Shown: positions 44,407 to 52,070 of the stretch, piece after piece | Layout: the number at the start of each line of letters is the position of its first letter | Position numbering within the stretch: the first letter of the stretch is position 1 | Assembly (NCBI GenBank): GCA_029202665.1 | Contig: CP119326.1 | Location: 1,798,001 to 1,862,000 of the forward strand | Length of the DNA: 64,000 nt | Source of the DNA: Candidatus Brevundimonas colombiensis | GTDB taxonomy: Bacteria; Pseudomonadota; Alphaproteobacteria; Caulobacterales; Caulobacteraceae | Direction: 5' to 3' | The notes under the pieces: model-generated | What the model was told of the DNA's origin: nothing | Databases searched by the model: none | What the model saw: only the letters and a program-made list of their open reading frames with translations | Program-made: the position numbers and the translations under genes

Positions 44407-45516
44407 ATGTTTTACCTGCTCTACCTCTATTACGCCGATGTCGCGCACCAGTATCCGCTGCTGAACCTGGTCCAGTACCAGACGGTGCGTATGGCCCTGG
44501 CCCTGGCCACGGCCATGATCGTGGCCGTCGCCATGGGCAGCCGCTTCATCAACTGGATCCGCGCCAAACAGGGCCGGGGCCAGCCGATCCGCGACGACGG
44601 CCCCGTGTCGCACCTGTCCAAGGTGGGCACCCCCACCATGGGCGGGCTGATGATCCTGGCCGGGATCGGGGTGGCGGTGTTCCTGTGGGGCGACCTGACC
44701 AACCCCTATATCTGGATCGTGTCGGGCGTCACGGCGGCGTTCGGCGTGCTGGGCTTCATCGACGACTACGCCAAGGTGACGAAACAGACGTCTGCCGGCC
44801 TGACCTCCAAACAGAAGCTGTTGGCCCAGACCGTCGTCGCCGTGGTCGCGGGCGTGCTGACGGTGCTGTGGATGACCCGTTCGCCGACCTCGCCGGGGCT
44901 TGAGACCTCCATCGCCTTCCCCTTCTTCAAGGCTGTGCTGTTGAACATCGGCTGGTTCTATGTGGCGTTCGCGGCTTTCACCATCGTCGGCTTCTCCAAT
45001 GCGGTGAACCTGACGGACGGGCTGGACGGTCTGGCGACGGTGCCGGTGATGATGGCGGCGGGCGCCTTCGGGGTGATCTCCTATCTGGCCGGCAACTTCG
45101 TCTTCGCCCAGTATCTGCAGGTTCACCATGTGCCCGGGGCGGGCGAGCTGGCCATCTTCTGCGCCGCCATCATCGGCGGGGGCGCGGGCTTTCTGTGGTA
45201 TAACGCCCCGCCGGCCAAGATCTTCATGGGCGACACCGGCTCCCTGGCCCTGGGCGGCGCGCTGGGCGCCATCGCCGTCACCACCAAGCACGAGCTGGTG
45301 CTGGGCATCGTCGGCGGCCTGTTTGTCGCCGAGGCCGCTTCGGTCATGATCCAGGTCGGCTATTACAAACTGACCAAGAAGCGCATCTTCCTGATGGCGC
45401 CGGTCCACCACCATTTCGAGAAGATGGGCTGGCCGGAATCCACCGTCGTCATCCGCTTCTGGATCATCGCCGGCGCCCTGGCCCTGATCGGCCTGTCCAC
45501 GCTGAAACTGCGTTGA
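44407..45516 (+). CDS. mraY: Phospho-MurNAc-pentapeptide transferase
   Basis: A 369-residue inner-membrane enzyme with about 10 transmembrane helices. It moves phospho-MurNAc-pentapeptide to undecaprenyl phosphate to make lipid I. Signature sequences are GTPTMGGLMI, GFIDDYAKV with the catalytic Asp pair, NLTDGLDGLA, FMGDTGSLALGG, and APVHHHFEKMGWPE. The ATG at 44407 follows AGGGGACACC. Length is slightly above E. coli MraY (360). Confidence 0.97.
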   Translation: MFYLLYLYYADVAHQYPLLNLVQYQTVRMALALATAMIVAVAMGSRFINWIRAKQGRGQPIRDDGPVSHLSKVGTPTMGGLMILAGIGVAVFLWGDLTNPYIWIVSGVTAAFGVLGFIDDYAKVTKQTSAGLTSKQKLLAQTVVAVVAGVLTVLWMTRSPTSPGLETSIAFPFFKAVLLNIGWFYVAFAAFTIVGFSNAVNLTDGLDGLATVPVMMAAGAFGVISYLAGNFVFAQYLQVHHVPGAGELAIFCAAIIGGGAGFLWYNAPPAKIFMGDTGSLALGGALGAIAVTTKHELVLGIVGGLFVAEAASVMIQVGYYKLTKKRIFLMAPVHHHFEKMGWPESTVVIRFWIIAGALALIGLSTLKLR

Positions 45517-45532
45517 ATACGCACCACAAATC

Positions 45533-45638
45533 GTCATCCTCGGGCTCGACCCGAGGATCGGGCGCCGATCGGGTCGTGCGCCTGGACGGTCGCCTGTGCG
45601 GCGGACGGTTCGATCCTCGGGTCGAGCCCGAGGATGAC
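45533..45638. repeat. Inverted repeat between mraY and murD, 28-bp arms
   Basis: GTCATCCTCGGGCTCGACCC... (45533-45560) is perfectly complementary to 45611-45638. Each arm is itself nearly palindromic and matches the single element at 23137-23165, so this is two head-to-head copies around a 50-bp centre. It lies within the dcw cluster and would fold strongly in the mRNA. Confidence 0.9.
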
Positions 45639-45649
45639 GGAGCGTCGGC

Positions 45650-47038
45650 ATGATCGCCGTTCCCGGTTTCGAGGGCAGGCGGGTTGCGGTTTTCGGCCTG
45701 GGACGGTCGGGGATCACGGCCGCGCGCGCGCTTCAGGCCGGGGGCGCCCTCCCCATCCTGTGGGATGACGGCGTCTCGGGCAGGATGCAGGCCGAGGCCG
45801 AAGGGTTTCAGGTCCAGGACCTGACCGCCGCCGACTGGTCCGGTTTCTCCGCCCTGGTCCTGTCGCCCGGCGCGCCCCTGACCCACCCGAAACCGCATTG
45901 GACGGTCGAGCGCGCGCATCAGGCGGGCGTGCCCGTGATCGGCGACGTCGAACTGTTCGCCCGCGCCCTGGCCGCGCGTCCCAAGGACCAGCGGCCTCGC
46001 GTCGTCGCCATAACCGGCACCAACGGCAAGTCCACCACCACGGCCCTGATCGGCTGGGTGCTGAAGTCCGCCGGCCTGACGGTCCATGTCGGCGGCAATA
46101 TCGGCATCGGCGTCCTGGCCCTGCCCGAACCGACGCCCGACGCCGTCTATGTGATCGAGATCTCCAGCTATCAGCTGGATTTGACCACGAGCTTCGCCCC
46201 CGACGTCGCCATCCTGACCAACATCAGCCCCGACCACCTGGACCGCCACGGCGGCATGGAGGGCTATGTGGCGGCCAAGCGCCGGATCTTCGCCCATCAG
46301 GCGCCCGATGCGGTGGCGCTTATCGGCGTGGACGAGGACTGGGGCAGGGGGATCGCGTCCCAACTGTCCCAGCGCGTGATCGCGGTCTCCACCATCCCTT
46401 CTCCCCCAAGGGGAGAAGGATACGTCGCGCAGGCCGGCGCCCTTTGGAAAGACGGCGAACACATCGCCGACCTCACCCCCGCCCGTTCGCTGCCCGGCCG
46501 GCACAACGCCCAGAACGCCGCCTTCGCCTATGCCGCCGCCCGCGCGCTGGGCGTCTCCCACGCCGCCGCCGTCAAGGGCCTTCTCACCTTCCCTGGTCTG
46601 GCCCATCGTATGGAGACGGTGGCTCGGGTCGGCGCCGTGCGTTTCGTCAACGATTCCAAGGCCACAAACGCCGATGCGGCCCGTCAGGCCCTGTCCAGCT
46701 ATCCCTCCGTCTTCTGGATCGCCGGCGGCGTGCCCAAAGCGGGCGGCATCGACGATCTGGCCGACCTGTTCCCGCGCGTGAGCAAAGCCTATCTGATCGG
46801 ACAGGCGGCCGACGCCTTCGCCGCGACCCTGGGCGCTGCGCCCCACGTCATCTCTCAGACTCTGGACGCCGCCGTCGTCGCCGCCGCCGCAGACGCCGCA
46901 GCCGCCGGGGGCGAGCAGGTCGTCCTTCTGTCTCCCGCCTGCGCCAGTTTCGACCAGTTCGCCGATTTCGAGGCGCGGGGCGAGGCCTTCCGCGCCGCCG
47001 TGCAGACCCTGGCGTCCACCCCGGAGAGCGCCGCATGA
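45650..47038 (+). CDS. murD: UDP-MurNAc-L-alanine:D-glutamate ligase
   Basis: A 462-residue Mur ligase that adds D-Glu. The N-terminal Rossmann-like domain has VAVFGLGRSGITAARAL; the ATP loop is AITGTNGKSTTTALI, with VIEISSYQLDL, LTNISPDHLDRHGG, FVNDSKATNADAA and LLSPACASFDQF. Length is normal. It starts 12 bp after an inverted repeat, so it may be translated independently of mraY. The stop overlaps the ftsW ATG (ATGA, 47035-47038). Confidence 0.96.
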   Translation: MIAVPGFEGRRVAVFGLGRSGITAARALQAGGALPILWDDGVSGRMQAEAEGFQVQDLTAADWSGFSALVLSPGAPLTHPKPHWTVERAHQAGVPVIGDVELFARALAARPKDQRPRVVAITGTNGKSTTTALIGWVLKSAGLTVHVGGNIGIGVLALPEPTPDAVYVIEISSYQLDLTTSFAPDVAILTNISPDHLDRHGGMEGYVAAKRRIFAHQAPDAVALIGVDEDWGRGIASQLSQRVIAVSTIPSPPRGEGYVAQAGALWKDGEHIADLTPARSLPGRHNAQNAAFAYAAARALGVSHAAAVKGLLTFPGLAHRMETVARVGAVRFVNDSKATNADAARQALSSYPSVFWIAGGVPKAGGIDDLADLFPRVSKAYLIGQAADAFAATLGAAPHVISQTLDAAVVAAAADAAAAGGEQVVLLSPACASFDQFADFEARGEAFRAAVQTLASTPESAA

Positions 47039-48210
47039 GCGCCCCTTACACCCCCGCCTTCTCCCGCAACGACCAGAGCCTGATCGCGCGCTGGTTCTGG
47101 ACCGTGGATCGCGGCCTGCTGGGCGCGGCCCTGGCCCTGATGGCGCTGGGCGTCTCGCTCAGTTTCGCCTCCAGCCCCGCCGCCATCCTGGCCGATGAAT
47201 CGATCACCGACCCCTTCCACTATTCCTGGCGGATGATGGTCTTCGCCGGCGTCGGCCTGACGGTCATGCTGACCACCTCGCTGATGTCGCCGCGCGGGGT
47301 GCGCCGGATCGCGGTCCTGGCCCTGTTCGGCGCCATCGTCGTCATGGCCGCCCTGCCGTTCATCGGCGACACGGTGAAGGGCGCCGCGCGCTGGGTGAAC
47401 CTGGGGCCGTTCAGCCTGCAGCCGTCCGAGTTCGCCAAGCCCGGCCTGATCGTCTTCGCCGCCTGGATGTTCGCCGAGGCGCAGAAGGGCCAGGGCGTGC
47501 CGGGCGTCACCATCGCCTTCGGCCTCTACGCCCTGACCGTCTGTCTGCTGCTGATTCAGCCGGACATCGGCCAGACCCTGCTGATCACCACCACCTTCAT
47601 GGCCGTCTTCTTCATGGCGGGGGTGCCGTTCAAATGGATGGCGGTCCTGGCCAGTCTGGGCATGGCGGGGCTGGTCTCGCTGTATTTCGTCTTCGGCCAT
47701 ATGCGCGACCGCCTCAGCCGCTTCTTCTCGCCCGAGACCACCGACACCCACCAGATCGACAGCGCCTCCCAGGCCATTCGCGCCGGCGGCCTGCTGGGAC
47801 GCGGGGTGGGCGAGGGGGTGATGAAGCGCCACGTGCCCGACCTGCACACCGACTTCATCTATTCCGTCGGCGCCGAGGAGTTCGGCCTGGTCCTCAGCCT
47901 GATCATGATCGGCCTCTACGCCTTCATCGTCGTGCGCGGGATGCGCCGGGCCATGAAGCTGACCGACCCGTTCGAACAGACGGCGGCGGCGGGCCTGTTC
48001 ATGCTGATCGGGCTTCAGGCCTGCATCAACGTCGCGGTGAACCTGAACCTGATCCCGACCAAGGGCATGACCCTGCCGTTCATCAGCTATGGCGGCTCGT
48101 CCATGCTGGCCATGGGCCTGACCATGGGCTTCGCCCTGGCCCTGACGCGCCGCCGTCCCGGCGCCTACGAACCAGGCGCCAGCCTGACGATGGGCCGGCG
48201 GCTCATTTAA
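47035..48210 (+). CDS. ftsW: Peptidoglycan glycosyltransferase FtsW
   Basis: A 391-residue SEDS-family polymerase with about 10 membrane helices, which makes septal glycan with FtsI. GAARWVNLGPFSLQPSEFAKPGLI, LIQPDIGQTLL (the catalytic-Asp helix), HTDFIYSVGAEEFGL and NLIPTKGMTLPFISYGGSSML are signature blocks. A long frame starting upstream at 45898 runs through murD in another phase and is not coding there; the ATG at 47035, overlapping the murD stop, is the real start. Confidence 0.96.
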   Translation: MSAPYTPAFSRNDQSLIARWFWTVDRGLLGAALALMALGVSLSFASSPAAILADESITDPFHYSWRMMVFAGVGLTVMLTTSLMSPRGVRRIAVLALFGAIVVMAALPFIGDTVKGAARWVNLGPFSLQPSEFAKPGLIVFAAWMFAEAQKGQGVPGVTIAFGLYALTVCLLLIQPDIGQTLLITTTFMAVFFMAGVPFKWMAVLASLGMAGLVSLYFVFGHMRDRLSRFFSPETTDTHQIDSASQAIRAGGLLGRGVGEGVMKRHVPDLHTDFIYSVGAEEFGLVLSLIMIGLYAFIVVRGMRRAMKLTDPFEQTAAAGLFMLIGLQACINVAVNLNLIPTKGMTLPFISYGGSSMLAMGLTMGFALALTRRRPGAYEPGASLTMGRRLI

Positions 48211-48624
48211 ACTTCGTCATCCTCCGGCAAGCCGCTTGCGGCGCAGACCGGGGGACCCAGCGGCGCGCGATAGCGCGAACCTGTCGCCGAAAGGGTGACC
48301 AGGACAGTGTGCGGCAGACGCATCGCCTTCGGCGCCGCTGGGTCCCCCGGTCTCGCTCCGCTCGCCGGAGGATGACGAAAGTGGAACATCCATCATTCCT
48401 CTTTGAAAAGAGACAGGCTTGGACAATGTCTTAGGCTGAACCAGCGACCGTCTCCTGCCCACACCCCAAAACCGTGCGATCCTGCGGCCGATCCCTTCCG
48501 CCTCGACCGCCCATCGCCGATTTCAGACGAATTGCACGATTCAGACGGTGTTTTTCACGCCCCGCCGTCTGGATTTCAGACGAAGTGCACTATTCAGACT
48601 CTCTTTTTTCGGAGCGCCCGCCCC
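48211..48624. other. 414-bp gene-free stretch between ftsW and murG
   Basis: The first part is an inverted repeat (48216-48376). The second part holds two direct copies of a 28-bp sequence, GATTTCAGACGAATTGCACG... at 48519 and GATTTCAGACGAAGTGCACT... at 48572, 53 bp apart, plus a CAGACGG/CCGTCTG hairpin (48542-48571) between them. A T-rich run (about 48602-48608) precedes murG. It may hold a separate promoter for murG. Reading frames crossing it show no homology. Confidence 0.7.
48216..48376. repeat. Long imperfect inverted repeat after ftsW
   Basis: GTCATCCTCCGG (48216-48227) matches the complement of CCGGAGGATGAC (48365-48376). The inner arms AGACCGGGGGACCCAGCGGC and GCCGCTGGGTCCCCCGGTCT also pair over about 22 bp. 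The GGGACCCAG core is shared with the repeat at 17192-17321, so the repeat families are related or composite. Confidence 0.87.
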
Positions 48625-49716
48625 ATGTCCAAGCTCTGCGTCGTCGCCGCCGGCGGCACCGGCGGCCATATGTTCCCGGCCGAGGCCCTGGCGCGCGAGA
48701 TGGCGTCGCGGGGCTGGCGCGTGGTGCTGGCCACCGACCATCGCGGCGAGCAATACGCCCAGGACTTTCCCGCCGAAGAGCGGCTGGCGCTGGATGCGGC
48801 GACAGGCTCTGGGCCGCTGGGCCTGATCAAGGCGGGTGTGACGATCTTCAAGGGGGTGATGCAGGCGCGGGCGGCGTTCGATCGGCTGGGCGCCGATGTC
48901 GTGGTGGGCTTCGGCGGCTATCCTTCGGCGCCCGCGCTGGTGGCGGCGGTGACGTCGCAGCGCCCGACCGTGATCCATGAGCAGAACGCGGTCCTGGGCC
49001 GCACCAACCGTATTCTGGCGCCCTATGTGAACCAGGTCGCCTCGTCCTTTCCGACGCTGGAGCGGGCGCCGGCCAGGGTGCAGGGCCGGTCGCACGTCGT
49101 CGGCTCGCCCGTGCGCGCCGAAATCCGCGCCCTGTTCGATCGCCCCTATGTCGCGCCGGTCGACGGCGGCCCCATTCATCTGCTGGTCACGGGCGGCAGC
49201 CAGGGCGCCCGCATCCTGTCCGAGACCACGCCCCGCGCGCTGGCCGCCCTGCCGGAACCCTTGCGTCGTCGCCTGAAGATGCAGCAGCAGTCGCGGCCCG
49301 AGACCCTGGAGGCCGCGCAGCAGATCTATCTGGACGCGGGGATCGAGGCCGAGGTCGCGCCCTTCTTCCGCGACATGGCCCAGCGGCTGTCGGCCGCCCA
49401 TCTGGTCGTGGGCCGCTCCGGCGCCTCCACCTGCGCCGAACTGGCCGTCGCCGCCCTGCCGTCCGTCCTGATCCCGCTGAAGATCGCCACCGACGATCAC
49501 CAGCGCCTGAACGCCAAGGCTCTGGTCGATGCGGGCGCGGCCGAGGTGATCCTTGAGGACGACCTGAGCGTCGACCGCCTGTCCTCGACCCTGACCGCCG
49601 TCCTGTCCGATCCGGCGCGCCTGTCGGCCATGTCCGCCGCCGCCCGCTCCGTCGCCATCCCCGACGCTGCCCAGCGCCTGGCCGACCTGACCGAGGCGAC
49701 GGCGGGGCGCACCTGA
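48625..49716 (+). CDS. murG: Undecaprenyl-PP-MurNAc-pentapeptide GlcNAc transferase
   Basis: A 363-residue peripheral glycosyltransferase that converts lipid I to lipid II. The family start is MSKLCVVAAGGTGGHMFPAEALA; VVGFGGYPSAPALVAAVT, IHEQNAVLGRTNRIL, LLVTGGSQGARILSE, VVGRSGASTCAELAVAALPSVLIP and DDHQRLNAKAL are the donor and acceptor motifs. The frame is open to 48403 but that region is repeat DNA, so the ATG at 48625 is used. The expected next gene, murC, does not follow. Confidence 0.96.
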   Translation: MSKLCVVAAGGTGGHMFPAEALAREMASRGWRVVLATDHRGEQYAQDFPAEERLALDAATGSGPLGLIKAGVTIFKGVMQARAAFDRLGADVVVGFGGYPSAPALVAAVTSQRPTVIHEQNAVLGRTNRILAPYVNQVASSFPTLERAPARVQGRSHVVGSPVRAEIRALFDRPYVAPVDGGPIHLLVTGGSQGARILSETTPRALAALPEPLRRRLKMQQQSRPETLEAAQQIYLDAGIEAEVAPFFRDMAQRLSAAHLVVGRSGASTCAELAVAALPSVLIPLKIATDDHQRLNAKALVDAGAAEVILEDDLSVDRLSSTLTAVLSDPARLSAMSAAARSVAIPDAAQRLADLTEATAGRT

Positions 49717-49717
49717 T

Positions 49718-49868
49718 GTCTCCTCCCCACTTGTGGGGAGGGGGACCGCGTAGCGGTGGAGGGGCTCTTGAAGTCCCACAGACGCCTGCGGTGCGGTGAA
49801 GAACCCCTCCGTCACGGCGCGAAGATGCGCCGCGCCACCTCCCCATCGCTGCGCGACAGGGAGGAGAC
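49718..49868. repeat. GTCTCCTCCCCA-family inverted repeat after murG
   Basis: Starts GTCTCCTCCCCAC (49718) and ends GGGAGGAGAC (49868). Inside it matches the element at 19731-19868 in layout: an ACCGCGTAGCGGT hairpin, GGAGGGGCT, then AACCCCTCCGTC. It begins two bases after the murG stop and is the only DNA between murG and the MscS gene. Confidence 0.88.
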
Positions 49869-49903
49869 TTCAACTCTTGCGACCCTGATGCGTTAGCCTT
49901 CCC

Positions 49904-51079
49904 ATGCCGCCCGAAATCATCGCCCTGACCCGCCAAGTCCGCGCCCTGTGGCATCGGTTCGACTGGTTGCCCGAATGGGCGGTGACCGGCCTGGTCCTGC
50001 TGGTCTTCGTCGGCGGCGGGTGGCTGACGCACAAGATCGCCTTCGCCATCCTGCGCCGCGTGGTCAGGACCAAGGACGTCTTCTGGCGCGGCGTGGTCGA
50101 GCGGGCGCGGATCAAGCTGCGCGTGCTGATCATCATCATCGGCGTCGGCATCGGCGTGACCGTCTCGCCGATGGCCCCGGCGCCGTCGGCGGACATCCGT
50201 TCGGTGCTGCTGTTCCTGTCCATCCTGACGCTGGGCTGGCTGGCGTCGGGGGTGCTGGACATGTGGTCGGTCATGCACCTGAAGCGGTACAATATCGCCG
50301 TCGAGGATAATCTGCTGGCCAGGAAGCACCTGACCCAGACCCGCATCCTGCAGCGGGTGGCCAAGGTGATCCTGTTCATCGTCACCGTGGGCCTGGCCCT
50401 GATGACCATTTCGGGCTTTCGCCAGTGGGGCGTCAGTCTGCTGGCCTCGGCGGGGGTGGTCGGCATCATCGCCGGCCTGGCGCTGCAACCCATCCTGACC
50501 AATATGGTGGCGGGCATCCAGATCGCCCTGACCCAGCCGATCCGCATCGACGACGCCGTCATCGTCGAGAAGGAGTGGGGCAATGTCGAGGAGATCACCG
50601 CGACCTATGTGGTGGTCAAGCTGTGGGACTGGCGCCGGATGGTGCTGCCCCTGTCCTATTTCATCACCACGCCCTTCCAGAACTGGACGCGCGAGAACGC
50701 CCGCCTGATCGGCGTGGCCTTCTTCTACGTCGATTACGAGGCGCCGGTGGATCAGTTGCGCGTCGCCTACGAAGGCATTGTCCAGGCGTCGAAACACTGG
50801 GACGGCGACGTCCAGGTCATGCAGGTGACCGACATCACCGAACGGGTTCTGCAACTGCGCTGTCTGGCCAGCGCCCGGTCCGCCGGGGTGGCCTTCGATC
50901 TGCGCTGCGAAATCCGCGAGAAGCTGATGGCCTATATGCGCGATCACTGCCGCGAGGCCCTGCCGCGCGATCGTCTGGAATGGCCGCAGGGCGAGCCTGC
51001 TAGTCTCCCTCCCCGTCTCGGGGAGGGTGGCCGCGAAGCGGCCGGGTGGGGGCGGCCGCCGTCAACTCCCGAAGAATGA
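49904..51079 (+). CDS. MscS-family mechanosensitive ion channel
   Basis: A 391-residue membrane protein. Helices at about 22-45, 65-85 and 105-125 precede the pore helix and MscS core: VSLLASAGVVGIIAGLALQPILTNMVAGIQIALTQPIRIDDAVIVEKEWGNVEEIT in sections. The beta domain has LPLSYFITTPFQNWTR. It opens under membrane tension to release solutes. The last 25 residues (SLPPRLGEGGREAAGWGRPPSTPEE in part) are translated from a dispersed repeat, replacing whatever the original end was, and overlap the convergent DUF559 gene by 80 bp. Confidence 0.9.
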   Translation: MPPEIIALTRQVRALWHRFDWLPEWAVTGLVLLVFVGGGWLTHKIAFAILRRVVRTKDVFWRGVVERARIKLRVLIIIIGVGIGVTVSPMAPAPSADIRSVLLFLSILTLGWLASGVLDMWSVMHLKRYNIAVEDNLLARKHLTQTRILQRVAKVILFIVTVGLALMTISGFRQWGVSLLASAGVVGIIAGLALQPILTNMVAGIQIALTQPIRIDDAVIVEKEWGNVEEITATYVVVKLWDWRRMVLPLSYFITTPFQNWTRENARLIGVAFFYVDYEAPVDQLRVAYEGIVQASKHWDGDVQVMQVTDITERVLQLRCLASARSAGVAFDLRCEIREKLMAYMRDHCREALPRDRLEWPQGEPASLPPRLGEGGREAAGWGRPPSTPEE

Positions 51080-51386
51080 AGTCCATCACGTCCGGCAGGC
51101 GATCCCGAATATCCGAGGCTTCTATCCGCAGGGTCTTCAATCCGAACTGGGCCAGGGCGGCGTCCCGTCGCCGGTCCCAGTCGCCCCGTCCCTCGTGCGA
51201 ACCGCCATCGACCTCCGCCGCCAGGCCGCGTCCCAGGCAAACGAAGTCTAGGTAGTAGCCAAGCAGAGGGTGTTGGCGGCGGAAATGAAACCCTTGCTTT
51301 CGTAGGTCCCGCAAGGCCAGCCACAGCCGGGCCTCTGGCGGGGACATGGCCTTCCGCATCGCTCTGGCCTTTGCGATCCTCGCCAT
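51000..51386 (-). CDS. DUF559 endonuclease-like protein, second copy
   Basis: A 128-residue protein with the same domain as the gene at 19876: RAMRKAMSPPEARLWLALRD, GFHFRRQHPLLGYYLDFVC, LAAEVDGGSHEGRGDWDRRRDAAL and LKTLRIEASDIRDRL. The acidic residues of YLDFVC and AEVDGG are the likely nuclease metal ligands. The ATG at 51386 starts the domain cleanly. The last 20 residues (TRPLRGHPPRDGEGD) come from repeat DNA. It is bounded by perfect 16-bp inverted repeats and lies directly against the prophage left end. Divergent from the other copy, so not a recent duplicate. Confidence 0.85.
   Translation of the reverse strand: MARIAKARAMRKAMSPPEARLWLALRDLRKQGFHFRRQHPLLGYYLDFVCLGRGLAAEVDGGSHEGRGDWDRRRDAALAQFGLKTLRIEASDIRDRLPDVMDFILRELTAAAPTRPLRGHPPRDGEGD
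51003..51057. repeat. GTCTCCCTCCCC-family repeat at the 3' ends of the MscS and DUF559 genes
   Basis: Contains a CTCCCTCCCCGTCTCGGGGAGGG hairpin, a GGCCGCGAAGCGGCC hairpin and CCGGGTGGGGGCGGCC (51042-51057). The last 16 bases recur as the perfect inverted complement at 51391-51406. The element is read as protein from both strands. Confidence 0.88.
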
Positions 51387-51390
51387 TCTG

Positions 51391-51406
51391 GGCCGCCCCC
51401 ACCCGG
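51391..51406. repeat. Right inverted repeat of the second DUF559 unit, cut by the prophage
   Basis: GGCCGCCCCCACCCGG is the exact reverse complement of 51042-51057. In the other copy this motif continues into CGCTTCGCGGCC, but here it changes abruptly to TTGTTAGGGGACATTAG at 51407. The prophage end appears to have landed within this repeat. Confidence 0.8.
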
Positions 51407-51407
51407 T

Positions 51408-51881
51408 TGTTAGGGGACATTAGAAACTAGAAGGGCGGGATACGGCGGGATTGGCCGGGACTGGGTGGGATGAACCCAAGCCCCATAAGGGTTTCGACCA
51501 AAAAAATTTGTCGGCAGGCGGCGGCGAGCGGTGTCTAACATGATGGTTGATTTAGACACTGACCGACCACTTGAACCTAGAAAAAATTTGTCGGAGGCGG
51601 CGGCGTCGTAAGCGTCTTCAGAAATCCCTTAGAGGGTTGCCGAAGGGGCGTTTGAGCGCCCTTAAAGCCCGTCCTTGCTGGGGCGGGCTTCTTTAATGGG
51701 GCGTCGGGTTCGGCGGCGGTGGTCATTGCGAGGCGGGTGATCGCTGCGCGCCAGCTGTTGGAACGCGGGGCGGAAGTGGGACCAGGCGGTCCCAGTTCGG
51801 TGTGAACCGGGCGATATCGGCCCCGCCTGGGTTTAGGGCGGAAAGCGGCCTGCGTGGCGGGGCATGGAAGTGGGACCGTTT
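51408..51881. promoter_or_regulatory. Prophage left-end region with transposase-type repeats, gene-free
   Basis: No gene is seen in these 474 bases. Near the end are four 10-bp units ending GG(C/T)GGGA-like at 51431-51470, all in phase. AAAAAATTTGTCGG-type repeats sit at 51501 and 51581, exactly 80 bp apart, each followed by GGCGGCGGCG. Between them GTGTCTAA (51531-51538) and TTAGACAC (51552-51559) form an inverted pair. These are good candidates for MuA end-binding sites. A hairpin terminator lies at 51664-51697. Confidence 0.65.
51664..51697 (-). terminator. Terminator for the leftward prophage genes
   Basis: AAGCCCGTCC (51665-51674) pairs with GGGGCGGGCTT (51680-51690) with a short loop, and both sides carry A/T runs, so it can work in both directions. 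It lies downstream of the minus-strand pair ending at 51882. A smaller GGGGCG-TTTGAG-CGCCC hairpin precedes it. Confidence 0.7.
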
Positions 51882-52070
51882 TTACGGCTGGTCTGACGCC
51901 GGCTCCAAGGCGGCGAGGACGGTCTTTTCGTCCTCTGCAACTAGGCAACTGAGCGCGCCCCCGAGGAAGATACGCGTGGCGCCGTCTTCAGTCGCGGCGA
52001 AGGCCTGGACCCGCGCTGCGCGGATGCGGACGGGCAGCCCCGTTTCTGGTTGGGTGAAGCGCGCGAACAT
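51882..52070 (-). CDS. Small hypothetical prophage protein, 62 residues
   Basis: Starts MFARFTQPETGLPVRIRAARVQAF and ends KTVLAALEPASDQP. It looks like a compact beta-rich fold; the pattern VRIRAARVQAFAATEDGATRIFLGG resembles small proteins that report post-translational or ligand contacts in strands, but no family is recognised. Its ATG overlaps the stop of the upstream lipoprotein gene at 52070, so the two are coupled and probably act together. Transcribed leftward, away from the repressor, as expected for lysogenic cargo. Confidence 0.6.
   Translation of the reverse strand: MFARFTQPETGLPVRIRAARVQAFAATEDGATRIFLGGALSCLVAEDEKTVLAALEPASDQP

Noticed and set aside
42883..45717. 944-codon minus-strand open frame across murF-mraY
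   Set aside because: It lies fully antisense to three strongly supported cell-wall genes and has the low-complexity Arg/Gly/His composition typical of GC-rich shadow frames.
45898..47034. FtsW frame starting 1.1 kb upstream
   Set aside because: That part overlaps murD in another phase and is Arg-rich shadow sequence; FtsW begins at 47035.
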